Of a stretch of 40,202 nt of DNA, positions 24,624-33,565 are shown piece by piece. The notes under the pieces are model-generated. The model did not search any database. It was not told the DNA's origin and was given only the letters and a program-made list of their open reading frames with translations. The DNA comes from Candidatus Saccharimonadota bacterium (GTDB lineage: Bacteria; Patescibacteriota; Saccharimonadia; Saccharimonadales; Saccharimonadaceae). How positions within the stretch are numbered: the first letter of the stretch is position 1; each line of letters begins with the position of its first letter. Location: NCBI GenBank assembly GCA_017418275.1, contig JAFONX010000035.1:1-40202 (forward strand), in the 5' to 3' direction. The position numbers and the translations under genes are program-made.

Positions 24624-25526
24624 TTAAAAACTGCGTGAGCTGCCGCCGCCACTAGAGTGGCCACCCCCGCCATGGCTACCACCGCCGCTGCCGCCGCTAC
24701 TCCAGCCGCCTCCATGGTAGCCACTGCTGCTTCCTATGAATCCAAATTCAAAGAATATGCCCATCAGTAAGCCTAAGCCGATTGTGAGAAGATAGGTAGC
24801 GACAGTCGTGCCAATAACATTACTAAGCATTAAGCCAACGGCGGTTGAGGAAATGCCAAGGATAGATAATGCGGTCTTGGCAATCTTTATGCGTTTAAAG
24901 AATTTGGCAGACATAAAACAAAGTGTAAAGAGACCAAAAAACAGAATGGATTCATATGTACTCGTTCTGTCGCTGTCGGTTAATTCTTCAACGGCAGATT
25001 CACTAATATCGGTTTCGTACTCTTTTTCATAGTACGCGAGTATTGCATCGTAACCTTTGCGTAGACCGTCATTCCAGTTATTTTCCTTGAAATCTGGAAT
25101 CATGAAATTGTCTTGAATGCGCCCAGATCCAGCGTCAGTAATAAAACCTTCCGTACCGCGCCCTAGCTCGATACGGGATTGTCTATCGCCGACGGAAAGG
25201 AGGATTAGTGTACCATTATTCTTGTCCGAGGAACCGATGCCGTATTGCTCGAAAACGCCATGCGCATAATCCTCAATCGCTTCGCCATCAAGGCTTTCTA
25301 CCGTCATGACGACAACCTGCCCGCCAGTTTGGGCGGCGAGGGCTTTATTAGTATCGATAATGTATTGTTCTGTATCGTCGTTGATGACGTTTGCTAAGTC
25401 GTTGACGTAGAATTCTTGACTCTGTGCCGGATAAGACTTTGTGGCAAAAATGTTCGAGAAATGCAAAAAGCTTGCGCCGAGGGCGAGCAAGCTAATTGCA
25501 ACTATTCTAATAGATTTTTTGAGCAT
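24624..25526 (-). CDS. YgcG/TPM-domain membrane protein
   Basis: 300 residues with an N-terminal signal or anchor (about 8-28) and the TPM domain at about 35-165 (FYVNDLANVINDDTEQYIID, TGGQVVVMTVESLDGE, YGIGSSDKNNGTLILLS, RQSRIELGRGTEGFITD). Two or three membrane helices follow (195-255), then a Gly/Ser/His-rich tail ending SGGGSSRSF, a hallmark of this group. The operon partner is LemA, the usual pairing. It is probably a membrane-stress or envelope factor. The ATG is five bases after the LemA stop. Confidence 0.88.
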   Translation of the reverse strand: MLKKSIRIVAISLLALGASFLHFSNIFATKSYPAQSQEFYVNDLANVINDDTEQYIIDTNKALAAQTGGQVVVMTVESLDGEAIEDYAHGVFEQYGIGSSDKNNGTLILLSVGDRQSRIELGRGTEGFITDAGSGRIQDNFMIPDFKENNWNDGLRKGYDAILAYYEKEYETDISESAVEELTDSDRTSTYESILFFGLFTLCFMSAKFFKRIKIAKTALSILGISSTAVGLMLSNVIGTTVATYLLTIGLGLLMGIFFEFGFIGSSSGYHGGGWSSGGSGGGSHGGGGHSSGGGSSRSF

Positions 25527-25531
25527 TTGGA

Positions 25532-26134
25532 TTAATTGCTAAAATCTACAACTGGAACATCTTTAGAACTTTCGTCGGCCTCGAAGTAATCTACCTTTTC
25601 GAAGTTGAACATACCGGCAATGATGTTGGTTGGGAAGCTTTGGAGCTTGGTATTGTAGCTTTTGGCTGCTTCGTTGTAATCTTTGCGGGCAGTTGCAATG
25701 CGGTTTTCGGTGCCAGAGAGTTCGTCTTGCAAAGCGATGAAATTTTCGGAGGATTTGATATCTGGATAATTTTCGACAATGACCATCAAGGCGTTTAGAT
25801 CTTTAGTGAGCTCGTTGTTTGCGGCTAACTTCTCTTCTGTTGTATTTGCTTTCAGGAGATTTTCGCGAGCGCTAGTGATTTTGTCGATGATCTCGTTTTC
25901 GTGGTTTGTGAAGCCTTTGACGGTATTAACGAGATTTGGAATAAGATCGGCACGACGTTGAAGATAAGTGTCGATATTGGCGGCTTCAGTCGTGACGGCT
26001 TCTCTGGAAGTAACGAGACCGTTGTAAGTGCCGACCGCGCTAAGACCAAGAATTGCTACGATTCCGATAATTGCGATTAAGATGATCGCCGCGGTTGAGA
26101 TGGCACCTTTTTTGATTTGGTTTGTAAGTTTCAT
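25532..26134 (-). CDS. lemA: LemA family protein
   Basis: 200 residues with one N-terminal membrane helix (13-35), then the LemA helical domain: YNGLVTSREAVTTEAANIDTYLQRRADLIPNLVNTVKGF, ITSARENLLKA, VENYPDIKSSENFIALQDEL, IATARKDYNEAAKSYN and FPTNIIAGMFNF. Each of these is diagnostic. A strong AAAAAGGAGG site precedes the ATG. It is co-transcribed with the TPM protein. Confidence 0.95.
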   Translation of the reverse strand: MKLTNQIKKGAISTAAIILIAIIGIVAILGLSAVGTYNGLVTSREAVTTEAANIDTYLQRRADLIPNLVNTVKGFTNHENEIIDKITSARENLLKANTTEEKLAANNELTKDLNALMVIVENYPDIKSSENFIALQDELSGTENRIATARKDYNEAAKSYNTKLQSFPTNIIAGMFNFEKVDYFEADESSKDVPVVDFSN

Positions 26135-26160
26135 TTTTTACCTCCTTTTTAGGTGCTTGA

Positions 26161-26934
26161 CTAAACTGCAGTGTATCCACCATCGACTGGCAGGATAGCA
26201 CCGTTTACGTAGCTAGCTTCGTGGCTGGCGAGGAAAATCGCGGCAGCGTTAAGCTCGCCTGGTTTGCCGTAGCGTTGCATTGGGACGTGCGCTTTAGCGA
26301 AGCTTTGGAATTGTTCGGTGTCAAGTACGGCTTTGGTTAATTCGGTTTCGAAGTAGCCTGGACAGATGGCGTTGCAGGTGACACCTTTGGTAGCTAGCTC
26401 AGCGGCGACTGCGCGCGTGAAGTTGACTACGCCGCCCTTGCTAGAGTGATAGGCGATAGTGGGTATTTCGGCGTTGCCAACCAGACCGTACATGCTAGCG
26501 ATGTTAATAATACGGCCATAGTTATTTTTAGTCATAATGTTTGCGAAAGCGCGCGTCATCTTGAAGACCGAAGTGAGGTCGGTGGCGATGGTAAAGTCCC
26601 ATTCGTCGTCAGCCATATCGAGGACGCCTTTGTCCTTGCTAGCACCAGCGCAGTTCAATAGAATATCTACTTTGCCGTATTCTTTTTCGACTGCTTCAGC
26701 GGCGGCATCGATGCTTTCGCTTTTGGTAATATCGCAAGCGATTGGTAAGACTTTGACTTTATATTTTTCTTCGAGCTCAGCCTTGAATGCTTCGAGGCGT
26801 TCAAAACGGCGTGCAAGAATGGCGAGATTGGCGCCTTGTTTTGCGAAGGCCTCTGCCATTTGCTTACCGAGACCAGACGAGGCGCCGGTTACTACGGCGA
26901 CGTCGCCTTTGAGATTAAACATCGTATTCTTCAT
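26161..26934 (-). CDS. Short-chain dehydrogenase/reductase, gluconate 5-dehydrogenase-like
   Basis: 257 residues, standard classical SDR. The cofactor loop is VVTGASSGLGKQMA, followed by LNCAGAS, the catalytic Ser in INIASMYG, and YHSSK with the catalytic Tyr and Lys. The end is VNGAILPVDGGYTAV. The ARR motif after beta-2 suggests NADP use. The closest resemblance by eye is to gluconate 5-dehydrogenase/FabG-type enzymes; the substrate is uncertain. A TAAAAT box (26944-26949) lies nine bases from the ATG, so the mRNA is probably leaderless. Confidence 0.85.
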   Translation of the reverse strand: MKNTMFNLKGDVAVVTGASSGLGKQMAEAFAKQGANLAILARRFERLEAFKAELEEKYKVKVLPIACDITKSESIDAAAEAVEKEYGKVDILLNCAGASKDKGVLDMADDEWDFTIATDLTSVFKMTRAFANIMTKNNYGRIINIASMYGLVGNAEIPTIAYHSSKGGVVNFTRAVAAELATKGVTCNAICPGYFETELTKAVLDTEQFQSFAKAHVPMQRYGKPGELNAAAIFLASHEASYVNGAILPVDGGYTAV

Positions 26935-27001
26935 ATACTTTATATTTTAGCACGGAATAGATTGCTTGCCTTAGTTGTTATGTAGCCTTGAATAAAACAT
27001 G

Positions 27002-27032
27002 AAAAAGCGCGCTCATGAATGAGCGCGCATGG
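27002..27032 (-). terminator. Terminator of the small membrane protein gene
   Basis: On the minus strand, GCGCGCTCATT/ATGAGCGCGC is followed by TTTTTC. It lies just after the stop at 27040. Confidence 0.85.
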
Positions 27033-27039
27033 TGTTAAT

Positions 27040-27495
27040 CTAAAACTTGTTTTTGTTGGCGAAATGCCAAATTATGATTATAATTGGCGTTATATACCAA
27101 AATATAACCAGTAGCCGCAAAAACGAATTAATTGTTTTGTCGGCTAGGATTATCCGTGCTGTTTCTTGCCCTACACCCTTTACGATGTGGGCGTTTTTCA
27201 TCCAGTTTAAGCCGCCTCCGATGTATGTATCGTAAGGCTTGCCGTAGCCGCGGTTGCTCCATACGTGAATGTTTTTTGAAGCGTATTTGGGGTCGCTTGC
27301 TGCTTTTCTCAGGACCTCCTTTGTCTGCTCTGGAAAATCTTCAGACGATTCCAGAAGGTCTTTTGCAAGTTCTGTTTTTGCTTCATTGACATTAATATCA
27401 ATGAAATGTAGTGGGATTAACCCAATTCCGATAAATAAGCCAAGAGCGATAATAATACGTCCCCATCTTAGTCTATACTTTTTCTTTTTCTCCAT
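27040..27495 (-). CDS. Small two-helix membrane protein
   Basis: 151 residues beginning MEKKKKYRLRWGR. There is a membrane helix at about 13-32, an exposed region of about 85 residues (with SNRGYGKPYDTYIGGGLNWMKN) and a second helix near 127-146. No family is recognised. The ATG at 27495 is preferred because AGGAGG lies eight bases upstream. It has a consensus promoter and a structured leader. Confidence 0.65.
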   Translation of the reverse strand: MEKKKKYRLRWGRIIIALGLFIGIGLIPLHFIDINVNEAKTELAKDLLESSEDFPEQTKEVLRKAASDPKYASKNIHVWSNRGYGKPYDTYIGGGLNWMKNAHIVKGVGQETARIILADKTINSFLRLLVIFWYITPIIIIIWHFANKNKF

Positions 27496-27522
27496 TTTCA
27501 ACACCTCCTTCTAGAATTCGGA

Positions 27523-27556
27523 GAAAAAATGACAACGCAAGCTGGTCCTTTGCGTT
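27523..27556 (-). promoter_or_regulatory. Leader hairpin, possible attenuator
   Basis: AACGCAA and TTGCGTT (27534-27540 with 27550-27556) form a 7-base-pair stem in the leader of the 27495 gene. On the minus strand it is followed by GTCA and six T residues, so it could terminate early. Confidence 0.4.
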
Positions 27557-27595
27557 ATCTTAAGCTCGGATTAGTAAAGAGCTATTAACTGACTA

Positions 27596-27624
27596 ATTAT
27601 ACCACAAATGACTAAAAATGTCAA
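27596..27624 (-). promoter_or_regulatory. Perfect consensus promoter
   Basis: TTGACA (27619-27624), 17 bases, TATAAT (27596-27601) on the minus strand, starting right after the gatD stop. It drives the small membrane protein with a leader of about 95 bases. Confidence 0.9.
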
Positions 27625-28347
27625 TCATCTTGGACGATTTGCGGCGCTTTTGTGGGCGGCTTTTTCGACAGAATCGTCGAGTTCTTGTAGCTTAGTGAAT
27701 TTTGGGTTCTGGCGCTTTAGGGCGGTTTCGATTAAGAAATCTGCGACTTTTGGGTTTTTGGGTAAAATTGGTCCATGTAGATAGGTGCCAATGCAGTTTT
27801 TATAGAAGCATCCCTCGGTTTGGTCTTCTCCGTTATTGCCGGCGCCAGAGATAACTTCGCCAAAGGCTTGGCTTTTGTCTTCGAGGGTAGTCAGGCCAGA
27901 ATGATTTTCGTAGCCTACAATTTGACCGAATTGATTGTTTTTAATTACGATATTACCGATTAGGCGCTCCTCTCCGGCGGTTGTGCTGAGGTTTAGGATG
28001 TTTGCCCCTTTGATAACGCGTTGGTCTTGGGTCGTAAAGGATTTACCAAAAAGTTGATAAAGACCACAAATTACGAGGGTCGGAGTGCCATTTTCGACGA
28101 GTTTTTTAAGCTCGGGACTAATCTTCTTGAGATCTGCTTCGATTTTATTCTGTCCGGAATCTTGGCCGCCACCACCAAAAATAATATCGATTTTTTTCGG
28201 TAAAGCCTGTCCTGGTTCATGTTCAATAACTTTAGTTTTAATACCGCGCCATTCGCAGCGTTTTACGAGCGTTAAAATATTACCATGATCACCGTATAGA
28301 TTCATTTCGCGCGGATAAAGATGCAATATAGTGATAGTGTTTGCCAT
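27625..28347 (-). CDS. gatD: Lipid II isoglutaminyl synthase, glutaminase subunit GatD
   Basis: A 240-residue class I glutamine amidotransferase of the CobB/CobQ type. It releases ammonia that MurT uses to amidate the D-Glu of lipid II. Cys94 in LVICGLYQLFG and His191 in TYLHGPIL are the expected catalytic pair, and positions agree closely with the staphylococcal enzyme. The start HLYPREMNLYGDHGN is typical. The ATG overlaps the MurT stop by one base (TAATG). Confidence 0.95.
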   Translation of the reverse strand: MANTITILHLYPREMNLYGDHGNILTLVKRCEWRGIKTKVIEHEPGQALPKKIDIIFGGGGQDSGQNKIEADLKKISPELKKLVENGTPTLVICGLYQLFGKSFTTQDQRVIKGANILNLSTTAGEERLIGNIVIKNNQFGQIVGYENHSGLTTLEDKSQAFGEVISGAGNNGEDQTEGCFYKNCIGTYLHGPILPKNPKVADFLIETALKRQNPKFTKLQELDDSVEKAAHKSAANRPR

Positions 28348-29582
28348 TATAGTAAGCTCTTTCCTGTTATAATTTTACGAATTTCGAGCATCGCGGTATA
28401 GGTTGCAAAGATGCGCTTCGGGTTTTTGGATTCGCTCATGAAACGGTTGGTAGCGATTGTGATGTCTGGATTGCCGCCGTCGACTGGTATTTCGTCATAT
28501 TTTAGACGGAGAGCCATGTCTGCAGCGCGTGTACCAGAGACGTACTTGACACGTGGTAAGGCTTTGAAATCCACGTTCCAGAGCCAACTTACATCGTGCC
28601 CGTCGGCAGTCTCGTCGTTGATTGCAATCATGTATTCGTGATTATTGTCAGCAAAGCTAGCAAGGCTAAGTTGAAAGGCGGCTGGGTTTTTGACAAGCAA
28701 AAGTTCGACGTCGGTACCATTAATCTTGAAGACTTCCCCGCGACCGAAGGCGGATTCGATACAGTCGAGATACTTAATAAACTCTCCAACGGGTATTTCT
28801 GGCATTATTTCATGACATAGCGCAAGGGCGCCGGCTGCATTGTAGGCGTTGTAGATACCTTTGAGGGTGAGGTCGCAACTGAATTTTTGCCCTTCGATAT
28901 CGTAAGTGGCAATCTGCCCTTTTAGTTTGTCGAGGGTTACCGAGGCTTTTTTGTTAGATTTTTTCTCGCTTTTGGCGTCTAGAAGATTGTCGTCGTTTGG
29001 AAAGTTTTTTAGCAGTGGTGCACTGAGCCCATAGTATATGACTTTTTGACTCTTGAGTTTTGCGACACGGCTATCCTCACGGTTTAATACTGTGCATTTC
29101 TTGGTACTGGATGTGAGTTTTTCGAGTAGCTCAGCGGTATGATCGATTTCGCCGAAGCGATCGAGTTGGTCACGTTGAACGTTTAGAACTAAGGAATAAT
29201 TAACTGGAACATTTTCGCAGAATTTTACTGCATGGGCTTCGTCAAGTTCGAGGACGGCAATATCGTAATCGAATTTACCGCTGATTTTGATTTCTTCCAG
29301 GATGGCTGAAATGGCGCCGCGTACGAAGTTGCTACCGGTTTTATTGGTGAATACTTTGAGGCCCTGTTTTGCGAGCAATTCAGAGACAATTTTAGTTGTG
29401 GTAGTTTTACCATTTGTGCCTGAAATAACCACTACGCCATAAGGGAGTTTCGAGAGAGTTTTTCTAAGAAAATTTGGGTTGGTCTTTTCGATGACAAGCC
29501 CAGGCAGAGCCGAACCGCCTCCGCCGCGTAATTTACTAATTTTTTGTATGCCTTTACCGAGTAAAATGCTAAAACTATCCAT
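28347..29582 (-). CDS. murT: Lipid II isoglutaminyl synthase, Mur-ligase-like subunit MurT
   Basis: 411 residues. It has the central Mur ligase ATP site ISGTNGKTTTTK (P-loop near 54-62), LELDEAHAVKF, and LNVQRDQLDRFGEID, followed by the C-terminal DUF1727-like domain (LLLVKNPAAFQ, TADGHDVSWLWNVDF). The Cys4 zinc-ribbon insertion of the staphylococcal enzyme is missing: the corresponding stretch after VIYYGLSAPL has no CxxC pairs. The ATG at 29582 is chosen because it follows GGAG and sits one base after the ABC permease stop. It pairs with GatD. Confidence 0.93.
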   Translation of the reverse strand: MDSFSILLGKGIQKISKLRGGGGSALPGLVIEKTNPNFLRKTLSKLPYGVVVISGTNGKTTTTKIVSELLAKQGLKVFTNKTGSNFVRGAISAILEEIKISGKFDYDIAVLELDEAHAVKFCENVPVNYSLVLNVQRDQLDRFGEIDHTAELLEKLTSSTKKCTVLNREDSRVAKLKSQKVIYYGLSAPLLKNFPNDDNLLDAKSEKKSNKKASVTLDKLKGQIATYDIEGQKFSCDLTLKGIYNAYNAAGALALCHEIMPEIPVGEFIKYLDCIESAFGRGEVFKINGTDVELLLVKNPAAFQLSLASFADNNHEYMIAINDETADGHDVSWLWNVDFKALPRVKYVSGTRAADMALRLKYDEIPVDGGNPDITIATNRFMSESKNPKRIFATYTAMLEIRKIITGKSLL

Positions 29583-29583
29583 G

Positions 29584-30834
29584 TCAACTCCAATCTTTTC
29601 GGGTTTTACCAAAACGTTTTAAATTGTTTTTGAGTGAGAAATCGACGGCATTACGACGGAAGACGCGTGTGGCGATGTGAGTGATAATAAAGGATGTTAA
29701 GATGATATCCGAGATTCCGATAAGCAGTTCCCAATCTGGTAGATTATTAAAAACGGCGCGAAGCATGAGGCTGAGTGGTGCGGAGAGTGGGAAATAGCTC
29801 AAAATATATACTAAAGTAGTATTGTCGCCGTCCGTGAAGACGTTTAGTAGCATGAAAGGTATAATCATAATAATAACGATAAAACCCGCAAAGCTACTGG
29901 CCTCTTTAGCGGTTGAGACAAGTGTGCCAATAAGGACATTAATCGCAGTAAAGAGGAAGTACGAAGCAATCAGGAGTGCTAGATAAGTTAGGACACTTTG
30001 AATGTCTAGACTGATGGCGAATTCGGCTGGAATAATGCCACGCTGCAGGCCGAGGTAATAAATAGCAGCAACTGGAATGAGTAGGATAGTAAGTTGAATA
30101 ATACCAATAATCATTAAGGAAATAATTTTGCCGGTTATGAGATGAATTGGTTTGAGGCTTACGAGTAGGAGTTCGCTGATGCGGTTCTCTTTTTCTTCGG
30201 TCATGGCTACGGAAAGACGGTTGCCGAGTACGGCCATCAGGATATAGAAAAGAATAATTGCAGCGGCTGGGGCAACGAGTTTTGTGAGCTGTTCTTTGAA
30301 ATCTATAACGTGGTCATCGGTAGCATCAAAGGTGGTTGTGGTGTAGTTTAGCTCGCTTGATAGAATTTTAGCATCGATGGTTTTGACGTTCTTTTTGGCG
30401 GATTGGTTTAATAAGGCAGCAATCGGTGCTTTATAGTCGTCCGTAATGCTATTTTGTTCGATTTTGCTATAGATTTCGACATTTTGGTTCTCTATGAAAT
30501 CTGATGGGATATAGTACAGTACGTCGATCTTGCGGTTTTTTAGGTCGCGCAAGGCATCGTCAAATTCTTCGTACTGTTGTAAGCTTTGTTCTTCGTCAGC
30601 TTCGTTAGTAAAATTGAAATATTTGAGATAATCGGATTTGTCGACTACGGCAAGTTTAAGGTCTGCAACGGCGCTACCAGACTCGATACTATTGCCTGTG
30701 TTATAACCAACCATGGCGCAGATGAAGATATAGGCTGTGAATAAAACTGGTACAAGCAGAGCGGCAAGCCAGAAGCTTGGCTTCTTGAGGCTACGGACTA
30801 CTTCGAATCTAATGACATTCAAAAGGTTACGCAC
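29584..30834 (-). CDS. ABC-2 type permease (NatB-like)
   Basis: About 416 residues. The first helix (about 17-40) is followed by a large external domain of about 150 residues and a C-terminal bundle of five or more helices, the NatB/ABC2_membrane_3 layout. RISELLLVSLKPIHLITGKI is the conserved cytoplasmic coupling segment. The preferred start is GTG at 30834, which overlaps the ATPase stop by eight bases and follows AAGGAG; an ATG at 30855 is possible. It is probably an exporter; the substrate is unknown. Confidence 0.85.
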   Translation of the reverse strand: MRNLLNVIRFEVVRSLKKPSFWLAALLVPVLFTAYIFICAMVGYNTGNSIESGSAVADLKLAVVDKSDYLKYFNFTNEADEEQSLQQYEEFDDALRDLKNRKIDVLYYIPSDFIENQNVEIYSKIEQNSITDDYKAPIAALLNQSAKKNVKTIDAKILSSELNYTTTTFDATDDHVIDFKEQLTKLVAPAAAIILFYILMAVLGNRLSVAMTEEKENRISELLLVSLKPIHLITGKIISLMIIGIIQLTILLIPVAAIYYLGLQRGIIPAEFAISLDIQSVLTYLALLIASYFLFTAINVLIGTLVSTAKEASSFAGFIVIIMIIPFMLLNVFTDGDNTTLVYILSYFPLSAPLSLMLRAVFNNLPDWELLIGISDIILTSFIITHIATRVFRRNAVDFSLKNNLKRFGKTRKDWS

Positions 30835-31564
30835 GGGTTGTCTCCTTGTTTCCATAGATATCGATAAAGATTTGGTCGAGGTTTTTATATCTAAAACGTT
30901 TGCGTATGTCCATTACTTTACCGTAGGCGCAGGCGGTGCCGTTCTTGAGTAGAAGGATGTTATCGCAGAGTTTTTCAACTTCGTCCATATAGTGCGTAAT
31001 TAGAATGATCGTGCATCCTCTTCGATGAAGATCGTCGATAATGTCCATGAGTAGCTTACGATTGACTGGATCAAAGCCTTTAGTAGGCTCGTCTAGGATT
31101 AGCAGGTCTGGTTGATTCATGATGGTGATGCCGAGCTGGATTTTTTGCTGTTGGCCTTGAGAGAGTTTATCGATGCGCGTTTTGGCGTACTCTCTGAGTC
31201 CGACTTGATTAAGATAACGTAGGCTCCAAGCTTTAGCGCGTCGCATACCGCGAAGTTTGCCAAAGTGAGCCATGACATCAATGACGCTTTCTTTTTTGTA
31301 GAGGCCGCGTTCTTCTGGGAGATAGCCAATTTTAACGCTGCTGTCAGGGCTGAATTTTTCGCCATTGATTTTGAGTTCACCGCTTGTAGCTTCGTAAATT
31401 CCTAAGAGTGCGCGAATGGTGGTGGTTTTACCACAACCGTTGCTTCCAAGCAGACCAAAAATTTCGCCGCGTTTTACAGAGAATGAAAGATCTTTGATGA
31501 TGGTTTTTCCGCCAATTTTAATGCGAAAATGATCGACTTCAACAATATTGTCAGTGACTGGCAT
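30827..31564 (-). CDS. ABC transporter ATP-binding protein (NatA-like)
   Basis: 245 residues. Walker A GSNGCGKTT, signature LSQGQQQKIQL, Walker B LLILDEPTKGFDP and the switch His in LITHYMDE are all present. It is the first gene of an operon with the permease, murT and gatD, all overlapping or touching. TACAAT (31571-31576) lies six bases before the ATG, so the mRNA is probably leaderless. Placement with murT/gatD suggests an envelope-related export function, which is an inference from position only. Confidence 0.93.
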   Translation of the reverse strand: MPVTDNIVEVDHFRIKIGGKTIIKDLSFSVKRGEIFGLLGSNGCGKTTTIRALLGIYEATSGELKINGEKFSPDSSVKIGYLPEERGLYKKESVIDVMAHFGKLRGMRRAKAWSLRYLNQVGLREYAKTRIDKLSQGQQQKIQLGITIMNQPDLLILDEPTKGFDPVNRKLLMDIIDDLHRRGCTIILITHYMDEVEKLCDNILLLKNGTACAYGKVMDIRKRFRYKNLDQIFIDIYGNKETTRA

Positions 31565-31673
31565 AAGAATATTGTAGCACTATATTAAGTCATTAAATCT
31601 GTCTTTTGGCAAAAATAATGCAATTATGCTTAGTTTTTTGGGGATTTATGCAATAGTATTTGCGGAGGTAAAA

Positions 31674-33260
31674 ATGAAGAGATTTACAAGGATTTTGCTC
31701 GGGATTAGCTTAGTGATTTTTGGAGTATTTCTGCAGCAAGGTACGACTTTTGCGAAAAGCTACTGGCATTACTCTGATAGTGCTACCAATGGTTGTCGTG
31801 ATGTAGAAGTGGTTTTTGCGCGTGGCTCTGGGCAGCCGCAAGATGAAGGCGAAACTTTTTTAGAATTGCAAAAAGATATGTCGATGGCAGCTGAGCAGGC
31901 TAAAATGAGTTACCGGATTACGGATTTGTCTTATGACGCGATTGCGATTACGCCTGGAAATGCGCTAGGAATTTATGTTTCGGCGGGCGAAGCTTATAGT
32001 TTTGGTAAGAGTGTTAGTGGCGGTGTCTCGCGTCTTAAACGATATGCGGCGGAACGTTCGGCTTCTTGCTCGAATACTTACTGGGTTTTGGCGGGTTATT
32101 CTCAAGGCGCAATGGTGATTACGAATGCACTCTCTGCTTTTCCGGAAGATAGAGTTGTATATATTATGCTTTTCGGCGATCCGAAGCTATATTTACCAGA
32201 AGGCGAAGGTTTTAATCCGCCAGCTTGTCGTGGTGAGAATTTAAGTAGCTACCGGGTATATGCGCCAGATTGTGACACGGATAACGGGCTTTTAGGCGCT
32301 AGAAAGCCCTATGAATATCCGGCGCTTGTGGGGCGCTATGGTCTTTGGTGTAACGATGATGATTTTATTTGCGGCAGTTCTAAGAATCCATTCAATACGA
32401 GCGGACATACGTTATATGAAGAAAATGGTTCGATTCGTGACGCTTCGACATATGCGCTCCGTCGCTTGAATTATTTAAAACAACATCGCGCGATACTGAG
32501 CGCAGGAATAGATGTGCGAAGACAAGGCGATTTAGGCTTGGCATTAAGTAAAAGTTCGATTGAAGATGGTCTTGATGATGAAGATAAACTAGGCACGGTT
32601 CTAGCGCAACTCAGGATGACTGAAAGAGCAGTAAATGCCGGTGAGATGATTAGTTTCGATGCGTCTTCAAGCTTTAGTGTAACTGAAGAGCCCTTAGATT
32701 TTACCTGGTACGTAGACGACATTCGACATGATGTTTCGGGTCCGTATTTTGACTATAGTTTCGATGAAGAAGATGCACACGTAGTTCGAGTGGTAGTGAC
32801 GGATGCTTTGGGGGCGAGTTCTGAAGCAAAGGCACGAGTGACTGTCGGGATTGAAGTAGCGCATCCGGCGGATTCGCCGGTACCAATCGATATACGTGCG
32901 GTGCGCTGTGGCGAAAAACGAGTTTGTGTTAGTTGGGTACGAAGGCGTGGTGCTGCGCAATATTTGGGTCTGCGAATCAATGATTATTATATGGGCCACG
33001 TTGATGTTTCGAATGAAGAATTAGTAATTGATGATGTAGATTTTTCGAATATTAATATTGCGATGGGTTATATGGATGCGGGGTATCAGCTTGGCGAAAT
33101 GCAAGATTTAGTAATCGAAGGCGCTGTAGAGGCGGTACCGACTTCGGCTTCTCTTCCTTGGTGGCGCGTTTTAGCAATTGTCGTGCTTCCTTTTTGTTGC
33201 ATTTTGCTGGTTAGGCTTTTAATAAAGACCGTCAAGGATATTATTGCTTTTCGGCAGTAA
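31674..33260 (+). CDS. Secreted cutinase-like serine hydrolase with PKD-like domain and C-terminal anchor
   Basis: 528 residues. A signal peptide (1-28, ending GTTFA) is followed by a cutinase-family alpha/beta hydrolase (39-270) with FARGSGQ, the nucleophile in AGYSQGA (S143), D230 in NDDDFIC and H245 in SGHTLYE; cysteines are placed as in the family. A PKD-like beta domain (about 310-395, ISFDASSS, FTWYVDD, VRVVVTDALG) and another beta region follow. The C-terminal membrane helix (about 500-520) and basic tail suggest cell-surface retention. It could act on lipids or esters of a host envelope. The ATG at 31674 has GGAGG upstream. Confidence 0.85.
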   Translation: MKRFTRILLGISLVIFGVFLQQGTTFAKSYWHYSDSATNGCRDVEVVFARGSGQPQDEGETFLELQKDMSMAAEQAKMSYRITDLSYDAIAITPGNALGIYVSAGEAYSFGKSVSGGVSRLKRYAAERSASCSNTYWVLAGYSQGAMVITNALSAFPEDRVVYIMLFGDPKLYLPEGEGFNPPACRGENLSSYRVYAPDCDTDNGLLGARKPYEYPALVGRYGLWCNDDDFICGSSKNPFNTSGHTLYEENGSIRDASTYALRRLNYLKQHRAILSAGIDVRRQGDLGLALSKSSIEDGLDDEDKLGTVLAQLRMTERAVNAGEMISFDASSSFSVTEEPLDFTWYVDDIRHDVSGPYFDYSFDEEDAHVVRVVVTDALGASSEAKARVTVGIEVAHPADSPVPIDIRAVRCGEKRVCVSWVRRRGAAQYLGLRINDYYMGHVDVSNEELVIDDVDFSNINIAMGYMDAGYQLGEMQDLVIEGAVEAVPTSASLPWWRVLAIVVLPFCCILLVRLLIKTVKDIIAFRQ

Positions 33261-33261
33261 A

Positions 33262-33294
33262 AAGCGCCCAGAGATGTACAGTCTCTGAGCGCTC
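33262..33294 (-). terminator. Terminator of the 83-residue gene
   Basis: On the minus strand, AGCGCTCAGAGA pairs with TCTCTGGGCGCT around CTGTACA, followed by TTTT. It lies just beyond the stop at 33314 and next to the cutinase stop. Confidence 0.85.
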
Positions 33295-33313
33295 GACGAG
33301 TAGTAGCAGCTCT

Positions 33314-33565
33314 TTATGCAAAGAGTGTCCACGCCAGTGATTTGGAGTCAAATTCGAGACGGCATTGCTTTTTGCCGACCAAACATTCGAAGATATGCTT
33401 GGCTGCGCCGCCGATGAATTTGATGCGAGTACCGGTAGTCTCGGTAATCTCGACCTCATCACCTCCTCGTTTGCGGAAGTATAGTGGTTGGCATGGAATC
33501 TTGCTGTAGTTGAAGAGTGCCATGACCTCTACTTTCTCGCCTTGTAAAGTTTTGTTATTGTTCAT
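33314..33565 (-). CDS. Small hypothetical protein with long leader
   Basis: 83 residues, mostly beta-strand by pattern (EKVEVMALF, DEVEITETTGTRIKFIGG, KKQCRLEFDSKSLAW). No signal peptide and no family is recognised. AAAGGAG lies before the ATG. Codons favour G/C in third positions more than the neighbouring housekeeping genes do. A terminator follows, and the nearest strong promoter lies about 330 bases upstream. Confidence 0.65.
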   Translation of the reverse strand: MNNNKTLQGEKVEVMALFNYSKIPCQPLYFRKRGGDEVEITETTGTRIKFIGGAAKHIFECLVGKKQCRLEFDSKSLAWTLFA

